Origin: Treponema socranskii subsp. paredis ATCC 35535
GTDB taxonomy: Bacteria; Spirochaetota; Spirochaetia; Treponematales; Treponemataceae
Direction: 5' to 3'
DNA: 64,000 bases
Assembly: GCA_000413015.1 (NCBI GenBank)
Contig: KE332515.1
Span: forward strand, 1,849,069 to 1,913,068
In this document: positions 1-8,752 of the stretch, piece after piece
How the letters are laid out: every line of letters starts with the position of its first letter
Position numbering within the stretch: the first letter of the stretch is position 1
Notes under the pieces: model-generated
What the model was told of the DNA's origin: nothing
What the model saw: only the letters and a program-made list of their open reading frames with translations
Database searches by the model: none
Made by a program: the position numbers and the translations under genes

Positions 1-152
1 TATAAAAGAAAAACGTGCTAAACGTTTTTCGTCTCTCGACTTAAAAGAGCAAATCCGAGCAGTGCGGAGGAATTATGCGCGTCTCCTATAAAAGAAAAAC
101 GGCTCGGCCGTTTTTCAATACCAGACTTCATCAACCAAATCCGAGCAGTGCG
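1..152. repeat. Imperfect 86-bp direct duplication carrying hairpins
   Basis: TATAAAAGAAAAACG occurs at 1-15 and 87-101, and CAAATCCGAGCAGTGCG at 50-66 and 136-152, both exactly 86 nt apart. Each unit carries a hairpin: GAAAAACG/CGTTTTTC at 8-30 and a perfect 10-bp stem with a 3-nt loop at 94-116, ending in T runs. They could act as tandem terminators of a gene left of the window, or be a dispersed intergenic repeat. Function is inferred. Confidence 0.6.
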
Positions 153-278
153 CGACTTGCAACGAGCGCGGAGCGCGAAGTTCCCCGCGCAGGATTTGCT
201 AAGCTATTCGTTTTTCGCGTTGTAAATATCATTTACAGATTGCAGGCTTTAAATTATTATAAATATTACGGAGCAATT

Positions 279-1171
279 ATGAAAAAGAGAATTTGTATTG
301 CAGTATTGTCTGCACTTTTTATCCCTTTGTTGTTTTCGGAAACCGCCTATGATAAATTTTGGAATTCGATGAAAGCCGAAGATTACGACGAAGCGGAACG
401 ATGTTTGGTAAAATGGGAGAAAACGAAACCGAAAGATGCTGAATTATACGTCGCGTATTTTAATTATTATATTGCAAAGGCAACGGCGGAACAAATACGC
501 ATGGAAACGACGCCTCCGGATTCCGGTGAATACGCGGAAGCAAAAAATGAAAGCGGCGATACGATTTATCTGTACTCGACGACGGCATACGACGATGCAT
601 TTTCGGAAAAAGCTTTTGCCGCCATCGACAAAGGGCTCTCATATCATCCGAAACGGCTCGATATGTATTTCGGTAAAGCGCATTTTTATTATATGCGGAA
701 GGAATATTCCGATCAAAAAGAATTGCTAAAAAAGGTTTTTGCGTTTCATAAAAAATACGACGGAAAATGGTTATGGGCGAATAATACGCCGCTCGAAAAC
801 ACACCGGTCGATTTTGAAGAAACCGTTCATAACTACATCGCAGAATGGCTCGGCACGGAAAATCAAACGGCGATCGAATGCGCAAGAGAAATCGCCCTGC
901 TGTTTGTAAAAGATTTCCCGGATAATCCCGTCGCATACAACGATGCGGGCTTGGCATACAGTTATTTAAATGATTTGGAGCAGGCAAAAAAATATTATAA
1001 AGCCGGATGGGAGCGCGATGGGGAGATATGATTTTGCTCGCAAATCTCGCATACGTTTGCAAAAATCTCGGTGAAACGGATGAAGCGGAAAAATATTATT
1101 TGCTGATGGCGGAATCGGATGACAAAGGATATGCCGACTTCGCAAAACGGCAATTGGAAAATTTGCGATAA
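279..1171 (+). pseudogene. TPR-repeat secreted protein, frameshifted near its 3' end
   Basis: Start ATG at 279 follows a GGAG site; the protein opens with a signal peptide (MKKRICIAVLSALF...) and reads as a tetratricopeptide scaffold, with the last TPR helix beginning near residue 225 (NPVAYNDAGLAYSYLNDLEQ). The frame ends early at 1031. Reading continues one frame over from about 1022 with a clear TPR continuation (MILLANLAYVCKNLGETDEA) to a stop at 1171. Restoring one base in the GGGG run at 1020-1023 would join the halves. Either a real frameshift or a base-calling error. Function beyond a probable protein-protein interaction role is unknown. A longer upstream in-frame start is unlikely because it runs through the hairpin repeats. 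Confidence 0.7.
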
Positions 1172-1181
1172 CGCTCGGTAT

Positions 1182-1960
1182 TCAACTCAATGCGACGTCG
1201 AGCACCATCATGAGAGCGAAGCCGACGGCAAAGCCGATCGTACAGACATCGGTTTTATCGTCACGCGTCGCTTCGGGGATGAGCTCTTCGATGACGACGT
1301 AAATCATGGCTCCGGCGGCGAACGAAAGAAAATACGGCAGTGCGCTTAAAACCGTTTCGGTTAATAAAATCGTAATCACGGCGGCGACGGGTTCGACGGC
1401 TCCGGAGAGCATCCCGTACCAAAACGATTTCGCTTTACTGTTGCCTTCCGTTCTCAGCGGCATTGAAATGATTGCGCCTTCGGGAAAGTTTTGAATCGCT
1501 ATGCCGAGCGAAAGCGCAAAAGCCGCGGCTGCGGAAACGTTGGCGGTACCGCTCGTCATACCGGCGAATACAACGCCGACGGCCATGCCTTCGGGAATAT
1601 TGTGCAGCGTTACCGCGAATACGAGCATGAGCGTACGGCTCAGACGCGATTTCGGTCCTTCGGGAGCGGATGCGTCGATTGCAGGTGAGGCGTTATTCTA
1701 TCGAGCGAAAAAAGAAAGGCGATGCCGAATAAAAAGCCGACGAGAGCCGGTATAAACGATAAACTTTTTGCCGCCTCGGCCATTTCGATGGACGGGATGA
1801 GGAGCGACCATACGGATGCCGCAACCATCACGCCGGCGGCAAATCCCATAAGCGCGCGCCGTACGCCGTCGTGCATTTCGCGTTTCATGAAAAATACGCA
1901 CGCGGCGCCGAGCGTCGTTCCGGCAAACGGAATCATCAATCCCCAAAAAACGGTAGCCAT
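1182..1960 (-). pseudogene. ZIP-family metal transporter, frameshifted
   Basis: The N-terminal half (1960 down to about 1680) encodes three hydrophobic segments; the C-terminal half carries the ZIP signatures HNIPEG and QNFPEG, which bind divalent metal inside the membrane. The two halves lie in different frames: the first ends ...DRITPHLQ and runs to a stop at 1640, while the alternative frame gives DASAPEGPKSRLSRTLMLVF leading straight into the second half. One base is missing near 1680, where there is no long homopolymer. A full ZIP protein would be about 255 residues, as expected for the family. As read the gene is broken; it lies tail to tail with another frameshifted gene, so low local sequence quality is possible. 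Confidence 0.75.
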
Positions 1961-1991
1961 ATTATTTTCTCATATCCATTATTCCGCTGTG

Positions 1992-2020
1992 TTGACAAAA
2001 AATCAAGCTTGGCATACGAT
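1992..2020 (+). promoter_or_regulatory. Sigma-70 type promoter for the LolA-like/barrel operon
   Basis: TTGACA at 1992-1997 and TACGAT at 2015-2020 with a 17-nt spacer. It would give a leader of about 150 nt ahead of the start codon at 2178. Confidence 0.6.
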
Positions 2021-2177
2021 ACTGTTGATAATAAGTTAGCATCATATAACTTTTGGTAAATATGTTTCTGACGGAGAACCTTATGTCGGTAACGTATAAA
2101 CCCGCCGCAGAACGGCAATGTATGTTGTTCTTATAAAACAGAACGATACGATAAACGATATTGCTTTGGAGGATACT

Positions 2178-2987
2178 ATGAAAAGAGTCGAAAAATTATT
2201 AAAGAAAGCGGCCGTATTTTTTGCCCTCGGTGCCTGCGCGTTTGCGGCCGCCGCACAGGATTTGAGCGGCTATGACATTATGAAGCGAAGCAAAAATACG
2301 GATACCGGCAAAACGGGAACGTATACCGCGACGATGACGCTTATCAACAAAACCGGCACTCAGCGTGTGCGCGAAGTCGTTTATTATACAAAAGATTACG
2401 GAGATACCGACAAAACGGTTATCGTTTTTCGAACGCCGAAAGATGTCGCCGGTGTCGGCTATTTGATGTGGGAGTACGATGAAAAAGCCGACGGTACGAA
2501 AAAAGATTCCGACAACTGGCTGTATATGCCCGCGATGAAAAAAGTGCGTCGCATATCCGGCAGCGAAAGCAGCGGCGATTTTATGGGAACAGATTTTACC
2601 TACGACGATATGGGCGACCGCGCCCTTTCGAAAGATACGTTCAATCTGCTCGGTTCGGAAAATATTAATAATGCCGACTGTTGGAAAATCGAATGTGTTT
2701 CAAAAGATAAAACGGAAAAAAATCCCCGCCGCATCGTATGGATCCGAAAAGATAATTATAAAGCGGTAAAAGGAGAATATTACGATCGCCAAAATGTGCT
2801 GCAGCGGAAATTGGAATGCGAAAAAATTGAAAAAATCGACGGTATATGGACGATCGGCAAGATGACGATGCAAAACGTCAGGACGAATCATTCGACCGTC
2901 ATCGAAATGAAAGACGTACACTACAATATGCCGATAAACGATTCCGTCTTTACCGTTGCGTCCCTTGAGCGCGGAGCGATAAAATGA
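2178..2987 (+). CDS. Outer membrane lipoprotein-sorting protein (LolA-like fold)
   Basis: 269 residues from the ATG at 2178, which has a GGAGG site 6 nt upstream. A signal peptide ends near AAAAQ (residue 27). The body matches the periplasmic LolA-like family that usually accompanies RND exporters and outer-membrane barrels (TYTATMTLINKTG, WLYMPAMKKVRRISGSE, GDFMGTDFTYDDMG). The fold is a half-barrel that binds lipid or lipoprotein acyl chains; the substrate here is unknown. Its stop codon overlaps the start of the next gene (ATGA), so the two are co-translated. No RND pump gene is adjacent, which is unlike many relatives. Confidence 0.75.
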   Translation: MKRVEKLLKKAAVFFALGACAFAAAAQDLSGYDIMKRSKNTDTGKTGTYTATMTLINKTGTQRVREVVYYTKDYGDTDKTVIVFRTPKDVAGVGYLMWEYDEKADGTKKDSDNWLYMPAMKKVRRISGSESSGDFMGTDFTYDDMGDRALSKDTFNLLGSENINNADCWKIECVSKDKTEKNPRRIVWIRKDNYKAVKGEYYDRQNVLQRKLECEKIEKIDGIWTIGKMTMQNVRTNHSTVIEMKDVHYNMPINDSVFTVASLERGAIK

Positions 2988-4315
2988 AATTATTAATTTT
3001 AAAAACGATGCAGGCGATGCGCCGGCATCGTTTTTCCGTGATCGCTCTTGTCTGCGTTCTTACCGTTTCCTTTGCCTTTTCGCAGGACATCACGTTTTCG
3101 GGAAGTGCGAAAACCTCAGTCGGCGTTTTTATCCGCGGCGACAATGCGGGAGATTTTTCATCCGCAAAAGAAACGGTGAGCGGAGAAGTCGATGCGCGGT
3201 TTGCGAATTGTACGGTTTTTATCGCGGGCAACGCGTACTTCAACGCGCTCGCTGCGAATTCCGGTGGAAGTTTTTCGGTTGTCGACGGACTCGGCGCGGA
3301 ACTGCAGGAAGCGTATTTTACGTGGACGTCGAACGAATTTGGAAAAGGTTTGACGGCCGGCTTAAAAATCGGACGGCAGATAAGCGCTTGGGGAAAAGCG
3401 GACGGCATACGTATCGCGGATATCCTCTGTCCGCAAAATCTTGCGTCGCTCGGTACGGCGAATTACAGCGAAAGCAGGCTCGGCATCGACGCGGTAAAGG
3501 CGACGTTTTCGGGAACGTATTTTTCCGCCGACGCATATTGGATCCCCTTTTTCAGATCCTCCGCGCTTCCGCTCGAATCGTGGAATCCGATCAGGAAAGC
3601 GCTCATTCCCAGTCCTGCCGGCGTAGAGGTCGTACTCGGCGATATTTCAAAGCCGGAGCTGAACATCGCAAATTCAAGCTATGCCGCGCGCGTAAGTTTT
3701 TGGTTTCCGGCGATCGACTTTTCGCTGTACGGATATTACGGCTTCGACGATTCGCCGAACCTCTCGTACGCGCCCGGTGCGATGCCGCCGCCTAAAATTA
3801 CCGTGACGGGAAAGTATTATCGCTACGGCATGGCGGGCTTCGACTTGGCCGTTCCCGCAGGGGCCTTTGTGATCAGAGCGGAAAGCGCGTTTTTTATCGA
3901 ACGCGCGCTCCAGCTCGGACAAACTTCATTCGGCGGCTACGAAAGAAAAAACGAACTGAGAGCCCTTGCGGGAATCGACTGGAATAAAAACGGCTGGATG
4001 CTTACCGCGCAGTACTACGGAGACGTCGTATTTGCCTATGTCGATTCGCTTGCGCGCGACGCGTACGAGCACGGCGCGACGGCAAACTTTTCGAAGACGC
4101 TTTTTTCCGATACGCTCACGCTTTCGTGTACCGGTCTTGTACGCTGGAACGATTTGGACGGCTTCGCCGGCCTTAAAGTCAAGTACAACCTTACCGATGA
4201 GATTTCGCTTTTGCTTGCATTCGACGGCTATTTTCCCGGTCCGAAAAGCGAGGGTACTTACGGAAAGTACAAAGATTTAAGCTGCGTGCGATTCGAGGGA
4301 ACTGTCAGATTTTAA
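2984..4315 (+). CDS. Predicted outer-membrane beta-barrel protein
   Basis: 443 residues with a long signal peptide ending near FAFSQ, alternating hydrophobic/polar strands rich in aromatic residues, and a C-terminal phenylalanine (GTVRF) typical of BAM-inserted barrels. It overlaps the LolA-like gene by 4 nt, a pairing seen in other bacteria for exporter-linked outer-membrane proteins (DUF1302-like). The cargo is unknown. A rho-independent terminator follows at 4365. Confident as a secreted barrel-like protein; family assignment is inference. Confidence 0.65.
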   Translation: MKLLILKTMQAMRRHRFSVIALVCVLTVSFAFSQDITFSGSAKTSVGVFIRGDNAGDFSSAKETVSGEVDARFANCTVFIAGNAYFNALAANSGGSFSVVDGLGAELQEAYFTWTSNEFGKGLTAGLKIGRQISAWGKADGIRIADILCPQNLASLGTANYSESRLGIDAVKATFSGTYFSADAYWIPFFRSSALPLESWNPIRKALIPSPAGVEVVLGDISKPELNIANSSYAARVSFWFPAIDFSLYGYYGFDDSPNLSYAPGAMPPPKITVTGKYYRYGMAGFDLAVPAGAFVIRAESAFFIERALQLGQTSFGGYERKNELRALAGIDWNKNGWMLTAQYYGDVVFAYVDSLARDAYEHGATANFSKTLFSDTLTLSCTGLVRWNDLDGFAGLKVKYNLTDEISLLLAFDGYFPGPKSEGTYGKYKDLSCVRFEGTVRF

Positions 4316-4364
4316 TAATTTTTATTAATTTTCCAGCGGGACGCCGACGGTATCCCGCATATTC

Positions 4365-4417
4365 AGAAGCCGGTGTCTGATCCGAACGGGATTCGATCAT
4401 CGGCTTCTGTTTTTTTT
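4365..4417. terminator. Terminator between the barrel gene and ridA
   Basis: AGAAGCCG (4365-4372) pairs with CGGCTTCT (4401-4408), with an inner TGATC/GATCA stem and a T run after it. It lies between convergent genes and mainly serves the plus-strand operon. Confidence 0.7.
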
Positions 4418-4430
4418 ATTCGTGCGAACA

Positions 4431-4808
4431 TCAGCTTGCCGCTTGGGCGACGACTTCCACTTCGACGAGTACGTTTTTCGGAAGCTCGACGACGGCGACG
4501 CACGAGCGCGCAGGCTTTCCCGTAAAATATTTTGCGTACACTTCGTTGAACGCTGCAAAGTCATCCATCGTTTTCAAAAAGCACAGCGTTTTGACCGCTT
4601 TCGTAAAATCGCTTCCCGCCGCTTCGAGCACGGCTTTCAGATTTTTCATAACCTGTTCCGCCTGTTCGGTTATCGTTTTGCCTTCGACCGCGCCCGTCTG
4701 CGGATTGATCGGAATTTGTCCGGATGTGTACACGAACCCGTTTGCGACGATCGCCTGAGAGTACGGGCCGATTGCAGCCGGTGCATTTTTCGTATCGATT
4801 ACTTTCAT
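4431..4808 (-). CDS. ridA: RidA-family enamine/imine deaminase
   Basis: 125 residues, the normal length for the family. RidA hydrolyses reactive enamine/imine intermediates released by PLP enzymes such as threonine dehydratase. Visible signatures are the N-terminal AIGPYSQ, TSGQIP, and the C-terminal RSCVAVVELPKNVLVEVE, giving Arg101 and a glutamate at 116/118 as active-site residues. The cytosolic protein normally forms a trimer. It has a GAGG ribosome site before the ATG at 4808 and appears monocistronic. Confidence 0.92.
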   Translation of the reverse strand: MKVIDTKNAPAAIGPYSQAIVANGFVYTSGQIPINPQTGAVEGKTITEQAEQVMKNLKAVLEAAGSDFTKAVKTLCFLKTMDDFAAFNEVYAKYFTGKPARSCVAVVELPKNVLVEVEVVAQAAS

Positions 4809-5006
4809 AAAATTGCCTCACTGTATAAGAAGATTGTATATGTCAGTATAGTACTGAAAAATAGTAAGGTCAAGAAAAGTGAATCGAATATTGAAGAAGG
4901 AAAAATTCACGCCAATGAATTTTGTGAAATTTCGTGAAGATGAAAATGCGATGCCGCACACATTTGTGCGGGCATCGGAAAAAAGAGAGCGCTTTAATTT
5001 TGCACT

Positions 5007-5714
5007 TTACCATGCGGCGGAAAATACGAGCGGTTTCGCCGCCGTGAGCAGATCGGCGAGGGGACACTCGATCGTTTTTACCGCTTTTTCTCCGTTCGGC
5101 GCAAAAAACGAAATCTTTATTTTTGCGCGTGCGGCTTCATCGGCGAGCGCTTTACCGTAGACGGAAGCGATCAAATCGACGTATTCGTCTTTGGGTACAG
5201 CTTCTCCGAGAAAAACGGGTGCCATAAATAAATCGATATACGACTGCAGCGTATCGGGCAGGAGTTTGTATAATTTTGCACAGGATGCGGGAGAAACCGT
5301 GATCGCCAAAGAGCGGGCGGCCCGGGAAATACAGCCCGACTGCGATATCGGATCATTTCCTTCTTTCGGCAGGCGAAGAGCAATACCGAGAGAAGTGTTC
5401 ACCGGAGATGCGACGCGCGCGTCTTTGATACCCGCTGCCCGAAACTGAGAGGCCATTTCATCCGCATCGAAAAGCTGCTGTCCGCTTTCACCCGAAAGCG
5501 ATTGCATGATTTCGATAAAGGCGGAATCGAATGCGGCGTCATACAGTATGTTTATGCTGCCGTCGCCGTTTGCATGCAGTTCGACGGAAGACGTACATGA
5601 CGCGAATACGAGCGGCAACAAAAGCGCGGCGATCGCAATCATCGATTTAAAAAGAGGAGATTTTATACCGGCCGTTTCGAAGTACGGCATTTTTATCGAC
5701 ATGTTCTTTTTCAT
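5007..5714 (-). CDS. Hypothetical lipoprotein
   Basis: 235 residues starting at MKKNMSIK (ATG at 5714). After a hydrophobic stretch (MIAIAALLLPLVFASC) the lipobox is FASC; serine before the cysteine is tolerated in spirochaetes. The rest has no recognised domain: it opens with a short beta segment (SVELHANGDGSINILYDAAF) and is otherwise helical. An upstream in-frame ATG at 5762 lies inside the repeat element next door and is less likely. The role is unknown; probably attached to the inner or outer membrane. Confidence 0.65.
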   Translation of the reverse strand: MKKNMSIKMPYFETAGIKSPLFKSMIAIAALLLPLVFASCTSSVELHANGDGSINILYDAAFDSAFIEIMQSLSGESGQQLFDADEMASQFRAAGIKDARVASPVNTSLGIALRLPKEGNDPISQSGCISRAARSLAITVSPASCAKLYKLLPDTLQSYIDLFMAPVFLGEAVPKDEYVDLIASVYGKALADEAARAKIKISFFAPNGEKAVKTIECPLADLLTAAKPLVFSAAW

Positions 5715-5742
5715 CGCATAATCCTTCGTGTGAAAAACAAAC

Positions 5743-5960
5743 GGAACGGTTAAACGAAACACTTAAATGGCGTGTTCCGTTTAACGGCGAGTTTGCCGAA
5801 AGGCAAACTCGCACATCATCGTGCGCACCGCTCGAAACTTCGCGCTTACGCGCTCGTTGCGGGGCGCGCACTAATTGCACAGCTCCTAAATCTGAAGATT
5901 TACTCGTTGTGCAATTTCAAGGAACGGTTAAACGAAACACTGAAACGGCGTGTTTCGTTG
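5743..5960. mobile_element. Small repeat element with flanking direct repeats
   Basis: GGAACGGTTAAACGAAACAC starts at both 5743 and 5921, and the similarity continues through GGCGTGTT.CGTT. Between them are a perfect 11-bp stem with a GAAA loop (5787-5812) and ATTGCACAGCTCCTAAATCT (5874-5893), whose reverse complement recurs at 35.76 kb. Each direct repeat is also half of an inverted repeat. No transposase is encoded, so it resembles a MITE-like, non-autonomous element of the same family as 35716-35884. Confidence 0.6.
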
Positions 5961-6002
5961 GTATGGAATTTGCCTTTACCGATATAAAACTCGACATCCG
6001 CC

Positions 6003-6857
6003 CTATTCGATATCGAGCGGCATTTTATGTGTCGGCGGAGGAAACGCTTTATCCAACGCGATAAAATCTTGTGCATCGAGCTGCACCGTATCGGCGCCCG
6101 CATTGAGCAGCGTATGCTCTTTTCGCGAACTGCGCGGGATCGCAATCGTAGTGCCGTCGCGGATACACCATGCGAGCAGTACTTGCGTCACGTCGCTGCC
6201 GTGTTTTTGTGCAACGGCGGCGACGGATTCGTTTTCAAATAAACCGCGGCGTAATGTCCCCGCCTGTGCGAGTGGGCAATACGCCATAAGCGCGACGCCG
6301 TGCCGCCTCATCCACGGCAATAAATCGAATTCGATGCCGCGAGACCCCAAATGATAGAGTACTTGATTGACGGCGCAATTTTTTCCCGACGGAAGCGCAA
6401 AGAGTTCGTCCATATCGCGCGTATCGAAATTCGAAACGCCCCACGCGCGGATTTTTCCCTTCGCTTTCAGTTCTTCCAGACACGCAATCGTTTCGGCAAG
6501 CGCCGTACTTCCCCGCCAATGATAGAGATACAGATCGAGATGATCCGTGCCGAGCCGTTCGAGCGTCGCATCGCACGATCGCTCCATATTTTTTTTACCG
6601 GCGTTCGACGGCAGCACTTTCGAGACGATAAAAAGTTTTTTTCGATCCGTCGAAGAAATCGCTTCTCCGACGAGTTTTTCGCTTAAGCCGCTGCCGTACA
6701 TTTCCGCCGTGTCGATGAGCGTCATGCCCGCTCCTATACCCGAGCGGATCGCATCGATCTCCTGAGCGCGTTTAGATGCTGTCTCACCGATATACCACGT
6801 GCCCTGTCCGATCGCCGGCACAACCGCTCCGTTCGATAACTTTACCGTGTTTTTCAT
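6003..6857 (-). CDS. Aldo/keto reductase
   Basis: 284 residues. The AKR catalytic tetrad is visible: Asp49 and Tyr54 (LIDTAEMYG), Lys80 (FIVSKVLP) and His113 (YLYHWRG). The C-terminal part holds the NADPH-binding IPRSSRKEH segment. It reduces carbonyl compounds with NADPH in the cytosol; the substrate cannot be told from sequence (2,5-diketo-gluconate reductase/YeaE-like subgroup is likely). A GAGG site precedes the ATG at 6857. It is divergent from the ketopantoate reductase gene, which may be coincidental. Confidence 0.88.
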   Translation of the reverse strand: MKNTVKLSNGAVVPAIGQGTWYIGETASKRAQEIDAIRSGIGAGMTLIDTAEMYGSGLSEKLVGEAISSTDRKKLFIVSKVLPSNAGKKNMERSCDATLERLGTDHLDLYLYHWRGSTALAETIACLEELKAKGKIRAWGVSNFDTRDMDELFALPSGKNCAVNQVLYHLGSRGIEFDLLPWMRRHGVALMAYCPLAQAGTLRRGLFENESVAAVAQKHGSDVTQVLLAWCIRDGTTIAIPRSSRKEHTLLNAGADTVQLDAQDFIALDKAFPPPTHKMPLDIE

Positions 6858-6916
6858 CGCTTACCTCGCATATTGATTGTATAGCGATTGTTCCGCCGTT
6901 GTCTACGATTGAAGCA

Positions 6917-6945
6917 TTGTTCGAAAGCGCGTTTGGCGATATACT
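6917..6945 (+). promoter_or_regulatory. Promoter placing the start site at the ATG (leaderless)
   Basis: TTGTTC (6917-6922), 17-nt spacer, TATACT (6940-6945). The -10 ends 6 nt before the ATG at 6952 and there is no Shine-Dalgarno, so transcription is expected to begin at or next to the A of the start codon. Confidence 0.6.
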
Positions 6946-6951
6946 CAAATC

Positions 6952-7866
6952 ATGAAAATCGCTTCGGTATCGATAGTCGGATTGGGTGCGGTAGGAGCCG
7001 TCGTTGCGTCCCGCCTTACGTCTTTTTGGGGTAAAGCAAACGTACGGTGTATAGTCGATGCCGAGCGCAAAGCGCGCTACGAGCGCGACGGTATCTTCAT
7101 CAACGGAGTGAAACAGGATTTTAATTATGTCACTCCGAAAGACGCTGTGCCTGCAGATTTAATAATAATTGCGACGAAAAATCTTCAGCTCGGTGAAGCG
7201 CTCGAAAGCATCCGCAGCGCCGTCGGAGCTCACACGGCGATCATGGTGCTTTGCAACGGCATTCAAAGCGAACGCGACGCCGCATCGGTTTACGGTGCAG
7301 AGCGTGTGCTCTACAGCTTTATCATCGGCATCAGTTCTATTCACGAAAAAAATCAAATCCGCTGTCCCGTCGAAGGCCGTATCGTATTCGGTGAAAAGGA
7401 CAATAAAAAAACCGATCGGGTAAAAGCCGTCGAAGAATTGTTTGCAAAAGCGAAAATTGGAAGCGAAGTACCGGAAAATATTCACCTCGCGCAGTGGAAA
7501 AAATTTCTGCTCAACGTCGTGTTCAATACGCTGAGCGCTTTGTGCCGCGCTCCGTACGGAGCTTTTTCCGCTCCCGTTATGTGCGATCTTGCGCGGAGCG
7601 TCGGAAAAGAAGTCATCGCCGTCGCTCAAGCCGAAGGCGTTCCGCTTACGCAGACGATGTTCGAAGATACGCTTTCGCTTATCATCGGCTTCGATAGGCA
7701 CGGTAAAACTTCCATGCTGCAGGATTTTGAAGCCGGCAGAAAAAGTGAAAACGCGTGGTTTTGCGGTACGGTGAACAAGCTCGGAAAAGCGCACGGTATT
7801 CCGACGCCCGTGTGTACGCTGCTCGAAGCTCTCGTCGAAGGCACGGAGATCGCGCGCAATATCTGA
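6952..7866 (+). CDS. Ketopantoate reductase family protein (PanE/ApbA)
   Basis: 304 residues. The N-terminal Rossmann fold carries GLGAVGA (residues 10-16) for NADPH; the C-terminal helical domain carries the family pattern W-x-K-x3-N-x3-N (Trp182, Lys184, Asn188, Asn192), so the catalytic lysine is present. The family reduces 2-dehydropantoate to pantoate in coenzyme A synthesis, although many paralogues act on other 2-oxo acids. No other pantothenate gene is nearby. It is predicted to be translated from a leaderless mRNA. Confidence 0.85.
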   Translation: MKIASVSIVGLGAVGAVVASRLTSFWGKANVRCIVDAERKARYERDGIFINGVKQDFNYVTPKDAVPADLIIIATKNLQLGEALESIRSAVGAHTAIMVLCNGIQSERDAASVYGAERVLYSFIIGISSIHEKNQIRCPVEGRIVFGEKDNKKTDRVKAVEELFAKAKIGSEVPENIHLAQWKKFLLNVVFNTLSALCRAPYGAFSAPVMCDLARSVGKEVIAVAQAEGVPLTQTMFEDTLSLIIGFDRHGKTSMLQDFEAGRKSENAWFCGTVNKLGKAHGIPTPVCTLLEALVEGTEIARNI

Positions 7867-7975
7867 GCGCACGAAAGCCGATACGTTTGAGGCGATCGTG
7901 TGTCGGTCATTTTCGAAAACGTTAAACGCCTGCCGCATTACGGCAAAATGACATCCGCACGATCGTTATTGATTA

Positions 7976-8707
7976 TTATTTTTGCATTCCGTTGCAATAC
8001 GCGCGGCATACCGCCGGATAATTCGTGATGGTTCCGGAAATATTCCACGCGTACATTTTTTCAAGTTCGGCCATCGTGTTGACCGTCCATACATTGATGC
8101 CGATGCCGTGCCGTTTCAATTCCGCCACCGCTTCATCGTTCAGATTTTTATAACTCGGATGGTAGAATTCAAAACCGTATTTTTTGCAGTAAAAACCCGC
8201 GTTTACCAAACCGGTTTCTTCGACGAGCGCTCCTGCTGGAATCGAAGGTGCGATTTTTTTTGCCGTGATGAGCGAGCTGTGATTGAACGACGAAAACATC
8301 ACTTTTTTTTCGAGTTTATATTTATCGATGATATCGATCGTTTTTTGCTCGATGTCTTCATAATATACAAGCCCTGTTTTCAGTTCGATATTCGTCGTTA
8401 TGTTTACCGTTGCCGCCCATTCGCAGTATTCTTCGAATGAGGGTATGGATTCTTTCGGGAATTTTCCGTTCCATTTTTTTGCCGCGTCGAGTTTTCGAAG
8501 TTCCGCAAATGAAAGATTGCGGACGTCGCCTGTGCCGTCGGTCGTGCGGTCGACTTTTTCATCGTGGATGATGACGACCGTTCCGTCTTTTGTAAGCTGT
8601 ACGTCGAGTTCGATTCCGTCCGAGCCCGCTTCAACGGCTTTGCGGAATGCGAGCATCGTATTTTCCGGGTAAGAACCGCTGTCTCCGCGGTGTGCAACAA
8701 TATTCAT
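7976..8707 (-). CDS. Glycerophosphodiester phosphodiesterase
   Basis: 243 residues, a single GDPD TIM barrel without a signal peptide, so cytosolic (UgpQ-like). Motifs: AHRGDSGSYPENT with His6 and Arg7, GIELDVQ with Glu33 and Asp35 as metal ligands, and IHDEKVDRTTDG with His48 as general acid. It hydrolyses glycerophosphodiesters to glycerol 3-phosphate and an alcohol. A GGAG site lies upstream. It follows the TRAP operon on the same strand after about 45 nt, so co-transcription is possible. Confidence 0.9.
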   Translation of the reverse strand: MNIVAHRGDSGSYPENTMLAFRKAVEAGSDGIELDVQLTKDGTVVIIHDEKVDRTTDGTGDVRNLSFAELRKLDAAKKWNGKFPKESIPSFEEYCEWAATVNITTNIELKTGLVYYEDIEQKTIDIIDKYKLEKKVMFSSFNHSSLITAKKIAPSIPAGALVEETGLVNAGFYCKKYGFEFYHPSYKNLNDEAVAELKRHGIGINVWTVNTMAELEKMYAWNISGTITNYPAVCRAYCNGMQK

Positions 8708-8752
8708 AAAATTCTCCTGTATTTTTTTCTGCTGTTTTTTTTACCGTAGCTA

